Assembly: GCA_900551995.1 (NCBI GenBank)
Contig: URXW01000029.1
Coordinates: forward strand, 1-23,670
Reading direction: 5' to 3'
Length of the DNA stretch: 23,670 nucleotides
Source of the DNA: an uncultured Eubacteriales bacterium
Lineage (GTDB): Bacteria; Bacillota; Clostridia; Oscillospirales; Oscillospiraceae
Of the stretch, positions 12,422-20,924 are shown one piece after another. Position 1 is the stretch's first letter; the number at the start of each line of letters is the position of its first letter. The translations under genes and the position numbers were made by a program. The notes under the pieces are model-generated. The model made no database searches and was not told the DNA's origin. It saw only the letters and a program-made list of their open reading frames with translations.

Positions 12422-14422
12422 TCAGCTTACGTCTATCATATCCAGATAGCGATGGCCGTTCTCGGCGATATAGTCCTTGCGTCCCGCCAGATTGTCGCCC
12501 AGCAGCAGATCAAAGACCCGCGCCGTCTCCTCGGCGTCCTCCGGCAGCACACGAATGAGCCTCCGCGTCTCCGGGCTCATGGTGGTCATCCACATCATCT
12601 CCGGGTCGTTTTCGCCCAGTCCCTTGGAACGCTGCACGTTGACCTTCTTGCCCTCCAGCTTCTTCAAAATGTCCGCCTTCTCCTTCTCCGAGTAGGCAAA
12701 CCACGTTTTCTCGCCGGATTTCTCCTTGCAGGTGATCTCAAACAGCGGCGTCTCCGCGATATAGACGTATCCCTCCCGGATGAGCGTGGGGCACAGGCGG
12801 TACAGCATGGTCAGGATCAGCGTCCGGATCTGGAAGCCGTCCACATCGCCATCGGTGCAGATGACCACCTTGCTCCAGCGCAGGTTGGCAAGGTCAAACT
12901 GGTTCAGATCCTTCACCATCTTCCCGCTGACCTCCACGCCACAGCCCAGCACCTTCATCAGGTCGGTGATCACGTCGCTCTTGAAAATGCGGGGATAGTC
13001 CGCCTTCAAGCAGTTCAGTATCTTGCCCCGGACGGGCATCAGCCCCTGGAATTCCGCGTCGCGGCTCTGCTTGCAGGCTCCCAATGCGGAGTCGCCCTCC
13101 ACAATGTAGATCTCCCGCCGCTCCACATCCTTGGTGCGGCAGTCCACGAACTTCTGGACGCGGTTGGCGATGTCGATCTTCTCCGTCAGCTTCTTTTTCT
13201 GATTGATGCGGGTGCGCTCCGCCGTCTCCCGGCTGCGCTTGTTGATGAGCACCTGCGCGGCGATCTTCTCCGCCGCCTCCCGGTTCTCGATGAAGTATAT
13301 CTCCATCCGGTTCCGCAGGAACTCCGTCATGGCCTCCTGCACGAACTTGTTGGTGATGGCCTTCTTCGTCTGGTTCTCGTAGCTGGTCTGGGTGGAGAAG
13401 CTGTTGCTCACCAGCACGAGGCAGTCCTGCACGTCCGGGAAGGTGATCTTCGCCTCGCCCTTGGCGTACTTGTTGTTGTCCCGCAGATACTTGTCGATGG
13501 CGGACACCATGGCGGAGCGCGTCGCCTTCTCCGGGCTGCCGCCGTGCTCCAGAAAGCTGGAGTTGTGGTAGTATTCGCACACGGCGACCCGGTTGGAAAA
13601 GCACAACGCCACGCTGAGCTTCACCTTGTACTCCGGCTTGTCCGCTCTGTCGCGTCCCTTCCGCTCCGCCTCCCAGAACACCGGCTCCGTCAACGCATCG
13701 TCCCCCGCCAGCTCGTTCACATAGTCCACAATACCGTGCTCGTAGACGAAATCCTCCGTCTCGAGCTTCCCGGCGGACACCTCATTTTTCAGCCGGAACG
13801 TAACGCCGGAGTTCACCACCGCCTGCCGCTTCATCACGTCCCGGTAGTAGTCCACGGGGATCTGGATGTCCGTGAACACGTCCAGATCCGGCAGCCAGCG
13901 GATGGTGGTGCCGGTGCGCTTCCTGCTGCCCGTCTGCGGCGTGACCTCCATCTTGCCCACGATCTCGCCCCGCTCAAAGTGCAGCCGGTACTCCTTCCTG
14001 TCGCGCCACACCGTCACGTCCATGTAGCGGGAGGCGTACTGGGTAGCGCAGGAGCCAAGCCCGTTCAAGCCCAGGGAGAACTCGTAGTTCTCGCTGTTCT
14101 CGTTGTCGTATTTTCCGCCGGCGTACAGCTCGCAGAACACAAGCTCCCAGTTGTACCGCCCCTCTTTTTCGTTCCAGTCCACCGGGCAGCCGCGCCCCTG
14201 ATCCTCCACCTGTATGGAGTGGTCGGCGAACCGCGTCACGGTGATAAGACTGCCGTGCCCGCCCCGCGCCTCGTCAATGGCGTTGGACAGGATCTCAAAT
14301 ACCGCGTGCTCGCAGCCCTCCAGCCCGTCGGAGCCAAAAATGACGCCCGGACGTTTCCGGACGCGATCCGCCCCCTTCAGACTGGAGATGCTCTCGTTAT
14401 CATAAGCTGTTTTCTTTGCCAT
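12422..14422 (-). CDS. Type IIA DNA topoisomerase subunit B (GyrB/ParE family)
   Basis: 666 residues from the ATG at 14422, chosen because GGAGGG lies 5 nt upstream; an upstream in-frame ATG at 14458 lacks one. The GHKL ATPase domain has EILSNAIDEA (Asn47), EDQGRG (73-78) and the glycine loop GLNGLGS (118-124). The transducer carries the switch lysine in QTK (351-353). TOPRIM has EGDSALG (442-448) and TDGDVDG (523-529), and KGLGE is at 600-604. The usual GLHGVGAS loop is changed to GLNGLGSC and QLHAGGKF to ELYAGGKYDN, so this is a divergent clade rather than the housekeeping GyrB. It pairs with subunit A downstream to form the heterotetramer that passes duplex DNA through a double-strand break. 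Confidence 0.93.
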   Translation of the reverse strand: MAKKTAYDNESISSLKGADRVRKRPGVIFGSDGLEGCEHAVFEILSNAIDEARGGHGSLITVTRFADHSIQVEDQGRGCPVDWNEKEGRYNWELVFCELYAGGKYDNENSENYEFSLGLNGLGSCATQYASRYMDVTVWRDRKEYRLHFERGEIVGKMEVTPQTGSRKRTGTTIRWLPDLDVFTDIQIPVDYYRDVMKRQAVVNSGVTFRLKNEVSAGKLETEDFVYEHGIVDYVNELAGDDALTEPVFWEAERKGRDRADKPEYKVKLSVALCFSNRVAVCEYYHNSSFLEHGGSPEKATRSAMVSAIDKYLRDNNKYAKGEAKITFPDVQDCLVLVSNSFSTQTSYENQTKKAITNKFVQEAMTEFLRNRMEIYFIENREAAEKIAAQVLINKRSRETAERTRINQKKKLTEKIDIANRVQKFVDCRTKDVERREIYIVEGDSALGACKQSRDAEFQGLMPVRGKILNCLKADYPRIFKSDVITDLMKVLGCGVEVSGKMVKDLNQFDLANLRWSKVVICTDGDVDGFQIRTLILTMLYRLCPTLIREGYVYIAETPLFEITCKEKSGEKTWFAYSEKEKADILKKLEGKKVNVQRSKGLGENDPEMMWMTTMSPETRRLIRVLPEDAEETARVFDLLLGDNLAGRKDYIAENGHRYLDMIDVS

Positions 14423-14460
14423 ATTTCCCTCCGGTATGCACCGAGAATAATGCAACATAC

Positions 14461-14489
14461 ATTATATAGTATCTCCCCCCGTTTTGCAA
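14461..14489 (-). promoter_or_regulatory. Promoter of the topoisomerase operon
   Basis: Leftward TTGCAA (14489-14484), 17-nt spacer, TATAAT (14466-14461), about 38 nt before the subunit B start. Confidence 0.75.
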
Positions 14490-14895
14490 GGGTTCCCCAT
14501 CTCCCTGTTCCCCGCCCCTTCCGCAAAATGGGCGCGGTCGTCCGAAATTATGACGGGTTTACAGAAAAAATAACCTCGCCGCAACCTCCCTCATCCGTTC
14601 CCCCACAGGGTTTTGCACAATTTCCACACCTTTATCCACAATCGTTATGTCGCCTCTTTTGTCGCCATAAAAGTTGCAAAAACCTCCCAAACCCGGATAT
14701 TATCCCAGCCTTTCCTCTTTTGCATGTTTGCCTGCATAGTGTGTATATCCTTCCATTCGCCGGGAAGCCAACACCGTGTCCCGCAACCCCGGCAGCCCTT
14801 GCGCGCCAGTCTCTCCCGCCCCTCTCTGGGCAGATGTGACAAAACACGCCGCCGCTGCGCCGCGCAACTTTTCCACCACGCTGTAAAATTTTCTC
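14490..14895. other. Divergent intergenic region with a perfect DnaA box
   Basis: About 400 bases, C-rich on the plus strand, without a supported gene. TTATCCACA, the DnaA-box consensus, is at 14632-14640, with a near match ATTTCCACA about 12 bp before it. No cluster or DnaA gene makes it an origin. The remaining ORFs on both strands lack Shine-Dalgarno signals. Confidence 0.5.
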
Positions 14896-14924
14896 TTGCG
14901 CCCGTCCGACCGCCGTGCTATGAT
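14896..14924 (+). promoter_or_regulatory. Promoter of the ACT-domain gene
   Basis: TTGCGC (14896-14901), 17-nt spacer, TATGAT (14919-14924). Confidence 0.6.
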
Positions 14925-14968
14925 AAAAATACAGTTGTTCGCAACAGGCGGACACGGGAGGGAAAGCT

Positions 14969-15406
14969 ATGGAGAAACAGAAATACTATTTAGTGGCGGC
15001 GGACGCACTCCCGGAGGTATTCCTCCGTGTGGCGGAGGCAAAACGTATGCTGCAAGTGGGCGAGGCCGCCACCGTGGGGGAGGCGGCGCGCATGGTGGGC
15101 ATCAGCCGCAGTGCCTTCTACAAATACAAGGACGCGGTGCAGCCCTTCCAGAATATGCACGCGGGGCACATCATCACCTTCTACGCGCTGCTGAAGGACA
15201 ACCCCGGCGTCCTGTCCAGCTACCTGTCCATCTTTGCCAATTCCGGCGCGAATATCCTGACCATCAACCAGACCATCCCCACCAACGGCTGCGCCGGCGT
15301 CACCATCTCCGCCGAGACGGGCGGTATGTCCGAGGAGCTGGACGATCTGATGACCCGTGCCGCGGCGGCGACGGGCGTGCTGAAATTCGAGATCATGGCG
15401 GGCTGA
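14969..15406 (+). CDS. pheB: PheB-like ACT domain protein (UPF0735 family)
   Basis: 145 residues, the normal length. The N-terminal part (about 1-65) holds an HTH-like segment (TVGEAARMVGISRSAFYKYK, residues 35-54). The C-terminal part (about 68-143) is an ACT domain (ITFYALLKDNPGVLSSYLSI, then ANILTINQTIPTNG). ACT domains bind small ligands, usually amino acids; the Bacillus family member is named pheB for its place next to the prephenate dehydratase gene, and its function is not well defined. The GGGAGG Shine-Dalgarno supports the start. It is a single-gene unit facing the Rnf operon with a shared terminator. Confidence 0.9.
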   Translation: MEKQKYYLVAADALPEVFLRVAEAKRMLQVGEAATVGEAARMVGISRSAFYKYKDAVQPFQNMHAGHIITFYALLKDNPGVLSSYLSIFANSGANILTINQTIPTNGCAGVTISAETGGMSEELDDLMTRAAAATGVLKFEIMAG

Positions 15407-15428
15407 CCGCCGCCGTACCCACAACAAA

Positions 15429-15473
15429 CGACAAAAAAGAACCGTCCTTCCGGACGGTTCTTTTTTTGTCGTT
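15429..15473. terminator. Bidirectional terminator between pheB-like and rnfB
   Basis: About 20-bp arms: ACGACAAAAAA plus GAACCGTCC pair with GGACGGTTC plus TTTTTTTGTCGT around a TTCC loop. A and T tracts on both sides let it end both convergent transcripts. Confidence 0.9.
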
Positions 15474-15476
15474 AGC

Positions 15477-16364
15477 TTACTCCGCCTTGGGAGCCTCGGC
15501 AGCAGCCTTGGCAGCGGCGGCCTTCTTCTCGGCGGCAGCCTTCTGCGCGGCCTTGAACTTCTCCTTCTCCTCGGGAGTGGGGATAGGCTCGATGGCGTTG
15601 CGGGGGCAAGCCTTGGCGCACATACCGCAGTTCTTGCACTTGCTGTAATCGATCACAGCCACGTTGTCCACCACATGGATGGCGTCGAACTTACAGGTAC
15701 GCTCGCACATACCGCAGGCGATACAGCTGTTGTCGCAGACCTTCGTCACAGCGGGGCCCTTGTCCTTATTGGAGCAGTCAACGAACACCTTCTGCTTGTA
15801 GGGCACCTCCACGATCAGGTGGTGGGGACAGGCGGCGCGACAGGCACCGCAGTTGGTGCACTTCTCCTTGTCCACCACGGCGACGCCGTTGATGACATGG
15901 ATGGCGTCGAACTTACAGGCCTCCACGCAGGAGCCGAAGCCGAAGCAGCCGTAGCGGCACGCCTTGACGTCGCCGCCGCAGACCTTGGTGGCGGCGAGAC
16001 AATCCTTCACACCGCGATACTCAAAGTTCTCCTTGGCGTTGCAGCCGCCGTTGCACATCACGTGGGCAACCATCTTGTCGCCGGAGGGAGCCTCCATGCC
16101 CATGATGGCAGCGATCTTAGCGGCATTTTCGGGGCCTGCGGGGGCGCAGGCGGTAACGGGAGCCTTACCGGCGAGGATCGCCTCGGCGCAGCCGCCGCAG
16201 CCGGGATAGCCGCAGCCGCCGCAGTTGGCGCCGGCGAGACATCCCATGATCTCCGGCAGGCGGGGATCCACCTGCACCTCAAAAACCTTTGCGGCGATGG
16301 CGAGGATAAGGCCGAAAACGATGGCGAGTACGCCCAGAACGGCGATCGCATAAACAATAGTCAT
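15477..16364 (-). CDS. rnfB: Rnf complex subunit RnfB (iron-sulfur protein)
   Basis: 295 residues. One N-terminal membrane helix (residues 3-25), then the RnfB cluster motif C48-C51-C56 in NCGGCGYPGC with C73. The ferredoxin-like region has at least three CxxCxxC sets (CTNCGACRAACP, CIACGMCERTCK, CKNCGMCAKACP). The tail is an Ala/Lys-rich extension of about 30 residues, shared in style with the RnfC tail. RnfB takes electrons from reduced ferredoxin and passes them on in the Rnf complex. It is last in the operon, as in other clostridial rnfCDGEAB sets, with a GGAGG Shine-Dalgarno before the ATG. Confidence 0.97.
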   Translation of the reverse strand: MTIVYAIAVLGVLAIVFGLILAIAAKVFEVQVDPRLPEIMGCLAGANCGGCGYPGCGGCAEAILAGKAPVTACAPAGPENAAKIAAIMGMEAPSGDKMVAHVMCNGGCNAKENFEYRGVKDCLAATKVCGGDVKACRYGCFGFGSCVEACKFDAIHVINGVAVVDKEKCTNCGACRAACPHHLIVEVPYKQKVFVDCSNKDKGPAVTKVCDNSCIACGMCERTCKFDAIHVVDNVAVIDYSKCKNCGMCAKACPRNAIEPIPTPEEKEKFKAAQKAAAEKKAAAAKAAAEAPKAE

Positions 16365-16378
16365 ATTCTTCTACCTCC

Positions 16379-16966
16379 TTACCAGACCTTCAGACCGCTG
16401 AAGCCCATGAACGCCAGAGCAATCAGACCTGCGGTGACCAGCGCGATGGGGAAGCCATCGAAAGCCTTAGGGTTCTCGCTGGAGACGTCCAGCTGCTCAC
16501 GGATAGCCGCGAACAGGAAGATAGCCAGCAGGAAGCCCAGACCGCCGGTGATGCCGTAGACCACGGACTCGATGAAGTTGTAGTCGTTCTGGGTGTTTAG
16601 CAGCGCGACGCCCAGCACGGCGCAGTTGGTGGTGATCAGAGGCAGATACACGCCCAGCGCGGTGTACAGGGTGGGGATGTTCTTCTTCAGGAACATTTCC
16701 ACGAACTGCACCAGCGCGGCGATGACCAGGATGTACGCCACCGTCTGCATAAAGCCCAGACCGAAGGTGATGAGGATCTTGTTGACGCCATAGCACACGG
16801 CGGAGGCCAGACCCATAACGAAGGTCACGGCTGCGCCCATACCCACGGCGGTATCGATCTTCTTGGACACGCCCAGGAAGGGGCAGATGCCCAGGAACTG
16901 CGCGAAGATGAAGTTATTGGTCAGAATTGCGCCAAGAGAGATGGCGAGCAGTGTAGTCACAGTCAT
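16379..16966 (-). CDS. rnfA: Rnf complex subunit RnfA
   Basis: 195 residues, about six membrane helices (MTVTTLLAISLGAILTNNFI onward). It carries the RnfA/NqrE family motif NNFIFAQFLGICPFLGVSKK with the conserved cysteine that helps hold the intramembrane Fe-S cluster, and a second cysteine in LITTNCAVLGVAL. It forms a pseudosymmetric pair with RnfE. It starts 3 nt after the rnfE stop with the GGAGG signal inside the rnfE end, so translation is coupled. Confidence 0.97.
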   Translation of the reverse strand: MTVTTLLAISLGAILTNNFIFAQFLGICPFLGVSKKIDTAVGMGAAVTFVMGLASAVCYGVNKILITFGLGFMQTVAYILVIAALVQFVEMFLKKNIPTLYTALGVYLPLITTNCAVLGVALLNTQNDYNFIESVVYGITGGLGFLLAIFLFAAIREQLDVSSENPKAFDGFPIALVTAGLIALAFMGFSGLKVW

Positions 16967-16969
16967 AAC

Positions 16970-17617
16970 TTACTTGGCCTCCTTTTTCTTAGCACTCTTG
17001 GCCAGAGCCCACTGCATCACGGCGATGAGGCAGCCCAGCGTCAGGAAGCCGCCCACGGGCAGGGTCAGCACCTTGATGCCGAACTCCTCGGGGAAGATGG
17101 TGATGCCGGGTGCGCTGCCCAGCGCGCCGCCGCCCAGCAGACCGCCGCCGAAGGTGCCGGAGCCGAAGAACTCACGGAACACGCACATGACGATCAGCAC
17201 GAGGGTATAGCCGATGCCCTGGCAGATGCCGTCCACCGCAGAGGCACCCACGCCGTTCTTGGAGGCAAAGCCCTCCGCGCGGCCGAGGATGATGCAGTTC
17301 ACGACGATCAGGGGGATAAACACGCCCAGAGAGTTGGACAGGGCGGGGACGAACGCCTTCAGCAGCAGGTCCACGCAGGTCACGAAGCCGGCGATGACCA
17401 CGATGTAGCAGGCGATACGCACCTCATTGGGGATGATCTTACGCAGCAGGGAGATAAAGATGTTGGAAAGGGTCAGAATGATCAACACGCTGACGCCCAT
17501 GCCCAAGCCGTTGAAGAACGACGTGGTGATGGCCATGGTGGAGCACATACCCAGCACCTGAACCAAGACGGGGTTCTGGGTGATCAGACCCTCTTTCAGT
17601 TGCTTACCGAAATTCAT
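16970..17617 (-). CDS. rnfE: Rnf complex subunit RnfE
   Basis: 215 residues, six predicted membrane helices. Family motifs LKEGLITQNPVLVQVLGMCS and LIVVNCIILGRAEGFASKNG carry the two cysteines that pair with those of RnfA. The C-terminus is a short basic tail (KSAKKKEAK). A GGAGGAG Shine-Dalgarno precedes the ATG. Confidence 0.97.
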   Translation of the reverse strand: MNFGKQLKEGLITQNPVLVQVLGMCSTMAITTSFFNGLGMGVSVLIILTLSNIFISLLRKIIPNEVRIACYIVVIAGFVTCVDLLLKAFVPALSNSLGVFIPLIVVNCIILGRAEGFASKNGVGASAVDGICQGIGYTLVLIVMCVFREFFGSGTFGGGLLGGGALGSAPGITIFPEEFGIKVLTLPVGGFLTLGCLIAVMQWALAKSAKKKEAK

Positions 17618-17635
17618 GTTGCAGCTCCTCCTTTC

Positions 17636-18229
17636 TTAGCCCAGCACTTCGGCAACAGCCAGAGCGGCATTCGCGCCCATGTTGATGCCCTTGGTGGAAA
17701 CGGTGGCGCCGGAGACGGCGGTGATGTTCTTGCCCACCACCAGAGAGCCTGCGCCGCTCATGCCGACGAACTGATCCAGCACGGGCACGCCGGCGGCGTT
17801 CAGCTCGTTGCCCACGACCTTGGTGCCGATGCCGGAGGTCTCAGCGTGGCTGACCACGGAGACGCCGGTGATAGCCTTGTCGGCGTCCACACCCACCATC
17901 ATCACGATGCTGCCCTGAGAGCCGGAGGCGGAGATCTTCATCACATAGCCATTGTCCGCGCCGCCGGTGGTCATGGGATACAGCTCCATGAGCTTGCCGC
18001 CCTGTGCGGACGCGGCGGCGGTCATGTCGTCGGTGATTTCCATTTTATCGCCGAACTCGCTGCCCTCGGGGGCAACGGCACTCATGGCGATACGGGTGTT
18101 CTCGGCCTCGATGGCCGCGATCTTGTCGGCGGTCACGTTGTCCACCAGACCCAGCAGGGCGGCAACAACGAGAGAAATAACGGTCAAGGTGCCGGCGACC
18201 TTGAGAATAAACTTACCGGAGATCTTCAT
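17636..18229 (-). CDS. rnfG: Rnf complex subunit RnfG (covalent FMN)
   Basis: 197 residues: one N-terminal membrane anchor (about 8-30) and an FMN-binding domain. SGATVST at residues 173-179 is the flavinylation motif, in which the last Thr carries FMN by a phosphoester bond placed by ApbE. HAETSGIGTKV (129-139) is the usual companion motif. The ATG overlaps the rnfD stop (TAATG). No apbE gene lies in the window. Confidence 0.96.
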   Translation of the reverse strand: MKISGKFILKVAGTLTVISLVVAALLGLVDNVTADKIAAIEAENTRIAMSAVAPEGSEFGDKMEITDDMTAAASAQGGKLMELYPMTTGGADNGYVMKISASGSQGSIVMMVGVDADKAITGVSVVSHAETSGIGTKVVGNELNAAGVPVLDQFVGMSGAGSLVVGKNITAVSGATVSTKGINMGANAALAVAEVLG

Positions 18230-19239
18230 TATTTCGCCGCCTCCTTCGTCTTCTTTTCTTTCTTCGGCGCACCGTAGATGGTGGGACGGATGTACTTATC
18301 CAGCAGCCACGTGGTGCAGTTCATGATCAGGATGGAATAGCAGACGCCCTCGGGATAGGAACCAAAGCGGCGAATGAAGCAGGTCAGCAGACCGCAGCCG
18401 ATACCGAAGATCAGCTGACCGGGCTTGGTAACGGGGGAGGTGGCATAGTCGGTGGCCATGAAGATGGCACCCAGCATCAGACCGCCGCCGAACACGTTGT
18501 ACAGCATATACTGCACGCCGTCGATGCCGGCGGGCGCGGCGATGAGGGTCAGAATGGCAACGGTGCCGATGTACGCCACGGGGATCTGCCAGGAGATGAC
18601 CTTGCGGATGAGCAGGTAAATGCCGCCCACCAGCAGGCACAGCGCGGAGACCTCGCCCAGAGAGCCGCCCACTTTGCCCAGGAACATATCACCGATGGAG
18701 TAGTTGCTGATCAAGGTGGTGAACGCCTCCTCGGTGCCCTCCTTCATGATCGCCATGGGAGTGGCGGCGGAGGTCACGTCGGGACGGATGCGGGGGATCG
18801 CCCAGGTGGTCATGGCGGTGGCATAGCTTGCCAACAGGAACGCACGGCCTGCCAGAGCGGGGTTCAGGAAGTTGCAGCCGATGCCGCCATAGAGCTGCTT
18901 GACCACAACGATGGAGAAGAATGCGCCGATGATGATCGTCCACCAGGGCAGGTCAACGGGGCACACAAAGCTCAGCAGGATACCGGTGACAACGGCGGAC
19001 AGGTCGCCCACCATGCAGGACTTCTTCATGAGCTTGCGATACGCCCACTCGAAGAACACGCAGGACACCACGGATACCAGCGTCAGCACCAGAGCCTTCC
19101 AGCCGAAGCAGTACACGCTCCACGCCAGAGCCGGCAGCAGCGCGATGATCACGTCCAGCATAATGGAACGGGTATCCTCGTTGGAGCGGATGTGGGGGGA
19201 GGAGGACGCGATCAGCTTCAGATTTTTGTAATCAGTCAT
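18229..19239 (-). CDS. rnfD: Rnf complex subunit RnfD (covalent FMN)
   Basis: 336 residues, RnfD/NqrB family, with about nine membrane helices. The covalent-FMN site is TSAATPMA (residues 156-163), a variant of the usual SGATPL. LYGGIGCNFLNPALAGRAFL is a family signature. The C-terminus is basic (APKKEKKTKEAAK). It carries electrons through the membrane and is central to ion pumping. The gene lies between rnfC (3-nt gap) and rnfG (1-nt overlap). Confidence 0.97.
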   Translation of the reverse strand: MTDYKNLKLIASSSPHIRSNEDTRSIMLDVIIALLPALAWSVYCFGWKALVLTLVSVVSCVFFEWAYRKLMKKSCMVGDLSAVVTGILLSFVCPVDLPWWTIIIGAFFSIVVVKQLYGGIGCNFLNPALAGRAFLLASYATAMTTWAIPRIRPDVTSAATPMAIMKEGTEEAFTTLISNYSIGDMFLGKVGGSLGEVSALCLLVGGIYLLIRKVISWQIPVAYIGTVAILTLIAAPAGIDGVQYMLYNVFGGGLMLGAIFMATDYATSPVTKPGQLIFGIGCGLLTCFIRRFGSYPEGVCYSILIMNCTTWLLDKYIRPTIYGAPKKEKKTKEAAK

Positions 19240-19242
19240 GGT

Positions 19243-20616
19243 TTACGCCTCCTTCTTTTCGGCAGCGGCCTTTGCCTCGGCCTCCGCCTTGGCCTTGGCG
19301 GCCATTCTCGCGTTGTTGACCTCCTGCTTGCCCAGACGGAACGCATGGGTCAGCGGCAGGCGGGCGGGACAGGTATAGGTGCAGGCACCGCACTCGATGC
19401 AGTCCATGCCGTGCAGCACGTTCTGCCAAGTGTCCACGTCGCCCTTCATCAGATACTTATACATGAACACAGGCTCCAAGCGGATGGGACACACGCCCAC
19501 GCACTTGCCGCAGCGGATGCACTGGGGATCCTCCACGAACTGCTCTTCCTTGTCGGCGAACGCCAGCATGGCACCGGTGCCCTTGCCGACGGTCACGTCC
19601 ACGTCGTACTGGGCAAGACCCATCATCGGGCCGCCCATGATGAGCTTGTAGGTCTCGTCCTTCAGACCGCCGCAGGCGTCGAACAGCTTGGTGATGGGGG
19701 TGCCGATGGGGCACTCGATGTTCTTTGGATCGATCACGCCGGAGCCGGACACGGTGACGATCTTGTTCACCACGGGCATACCCTCGTACACGGCACGATA
19801 GATCGCGCAGGTGGTGTTCAGGTTGAAAATGCAGCAGCCTGCGTCGGCGGGCAGCTTGCCGGAGGGCACCTGACGGCCGGACACGGCCTGTACCAGCTGC
19901 TTTTCCGCGCCCTGGGGGTAACGGGTGTGGAGCACCTCCACCACCACGGGGGCGTTCAACTCCGCGATCTTGGCGTTCAGCACGTCAGCTGCGTTCTGCT
20001 TGTTGGCCTCGATACCGATGTACACCTTGTCCACGCCGAAGCACTTTGCCAGCAGGGTCGCGCCCTTGATGACCTGCTCCGGACGCTCCAGACAGGTACG
20101 GTGGTCGCCGGTGATGTACGGCTCGCACTCTGCGGCGTTGATGATCACATAGTCCACCTTGCCCAGACCGGAGCTGATCTTCACGTGGGTGGGGAACGTT
20201 GCGCCGCCCTGACCCACGATACCGGCGTTCTTGACGATCTCCACCAGCTGCTCGGGAGTCAGGCTGTCGGGATCCTCTACGGGCTTGACTTCCTCGGAGA
20301 TCTCATTCTGGAAGTCGTTTTCGATGACCACGGACATCATCTTGCCGCCCATATTGAAGGGGCGGGGCTCCACGGCTTTCACCGTGCCGGAGATGCTGGC
20401 GTGGATGGGGGCGGAAACGAATCCGCCGGGTTCGCCGATCCTCTGTCCAATTTTAACCTTGTCGCCCACCGCAACGATAGGCTTACAAGGCGCACCGATG
20501 TGCATAGACATGGGAATGACCACCTCAGCCGGCGCAGCCAGCTTTTCGATGGCCTTTTCATTGGTCGCGGCCTTCATGTCGTTGGGATGAACGCCGCCAA
20601 AGAAAGCTTGTGCCAT
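19243..20616 (-). CDS. rnfC: Rnf complex subunit RnfC (NADH/FMN and Fe-S subunit)
   Basis: 457 residues from the ATG at 20616, chosen over a GTG at 20625 because GAGGTG lies 6 nt before it. In order: an N-terminal RnfC domain (FFGGVHP...), the Gly-rich GQGGATFPTH (135-144) and NAAECEPY (160-167) that form the NADH/FMN fold as in NuoF, a SLBB domain, then two [4Fe-4S] motifs (C366/369/372/376 and C406/409/412/416), and an Ala/Lys-rich tail of about 20 residues. It exchanges electrons with NAD+/NADH. It is first in the operon and directly downstream of the promoter. Confidence 0.97.
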   Translation of the reverse strand: MAQAFFGGVHPNDMKAATNEKAIEKLAAPAEVVIPMSMHIGAPCKPIVAVGDKVKIGQRIGEPGGFVSAPIHASISGTVKAVEPRPFNMGGKMMSVVIENDFQNEISEEVKPVEDPDSLTPEQLVEIVKNAGIVGQGGATFPTHVKISSGLGKVDYVIINAAECEPYITGDHRTCLERPEQVIKGATLLAKCFGVDKVYIGIEANKQNAADVLNAKIAELNAPVVVEVLHTRYPQGAEKQLVQAVSGRQVPSGKLPADAGCCIFNLNTTCAIYRAVYEGMPVVNKIVTVSGSGVIDPKNIECPIGTPITKLFDACGGLKDETYKLIMGGPMMGLAQYDVDVTVGKGTGAMLAFADKEEQFVEDPQCIRCGKCVGVCPIRLEPVFMYKYLMKGDVDTWQNVLHGMDCIECGACTYTCPARLPLTHAFRLGKQEVNNARMAAKAKAEAEAKAAAEKKEA

Positions 20617-20639
20617 TGTCTTCACCTCATCTTACTACC

Positions 20640-20657
20640 GGGTGGCACTATGCCACC
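20640..20657. repeat. Small inverted repeat in the rnf leader
   Basis: 7-bp perfect arms GGTGGCA / TGCCACC with a 3-nt loop, between the rnf promoter and the rnfC Shine-Dalgarno. It may be an operator or a leader hairpin. Confidence 0.4.
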
Positions 20658-20671
20658 GCATACTGCCTTAA

Positions 20672-20700
20672 ATATTACAACAAAAATTTTCTCTTGTCCA
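20672..20700 (-). promoter_or_regulatory. Promoter of the rnf operon
   Basis: Leftward TGGACA (20700-20695), 17-nt spacer, TAATAT (20677-20672), giving a leader of about 50 nt. Confidence 0.7.
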
Positions 20701-20768
20701 GTCCCGCGATAAAATTCCTGCGGTTTTTTGCGGTTTTTGTGGAAATTTTTAGCGGCGGAGAGTCGCAC

Positions 20769-20797
20769 TTGTGTTTTGGCTCGGGCTGTGATACACT
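20769..20797 (+). promoter_or_regulatory. Possible promoter of the DUF975-type gene
   Basis: TTGTGT (20769-20774), 17-nt spacer, TACACT (20792-20797). A weak 9-bp hairpin (GTACATCTT / AAGTTGTAC) follows in the leader near 20846-20873. Confidence 0.45.
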
Positions 20798-20924
20798 ATG
20801 TAGGTGTAAGCGGACGGGACGCGTGTCTTATTGAACTCTGTATTGTACATCTTCTTGCTGTTCAAGTTGTACACCCGCGCCGCCGGCTCCGCAGTCATGG
20901 TATTCCGAAAGGATGGTGTTTAGT

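Noticed and set aside
14632..14640. Replication origin
   Set aside because: One perfect DnaA box and a weak second one, with no dnaA/dnaN genes or AT-rich unwinding region, do not make an origin.
12242..14839. A long rightward ORF (865 codons) opposite the topoisomerase B gene
   Set aside because: It is antisense to a protein with all GyrB/ParE motifs, has no Shine-Dalgarno, and its translation is low-complexity His/Leu/Val-rich. It is a GC-rich shadow frame.
20617..20625. GTG start for rnfC
   Set aside because: It falls inside the GAGGTG ribosome binding site of the ATG at 20616.
20672..20692. Possible Rex operator in the rnf promoter
   Set aside because: TTGTTGTAATATTTAAGG keeps only the first half of the Rex consensus TTGTTAA-N4-TTAACAA; the second half is poorly matched.
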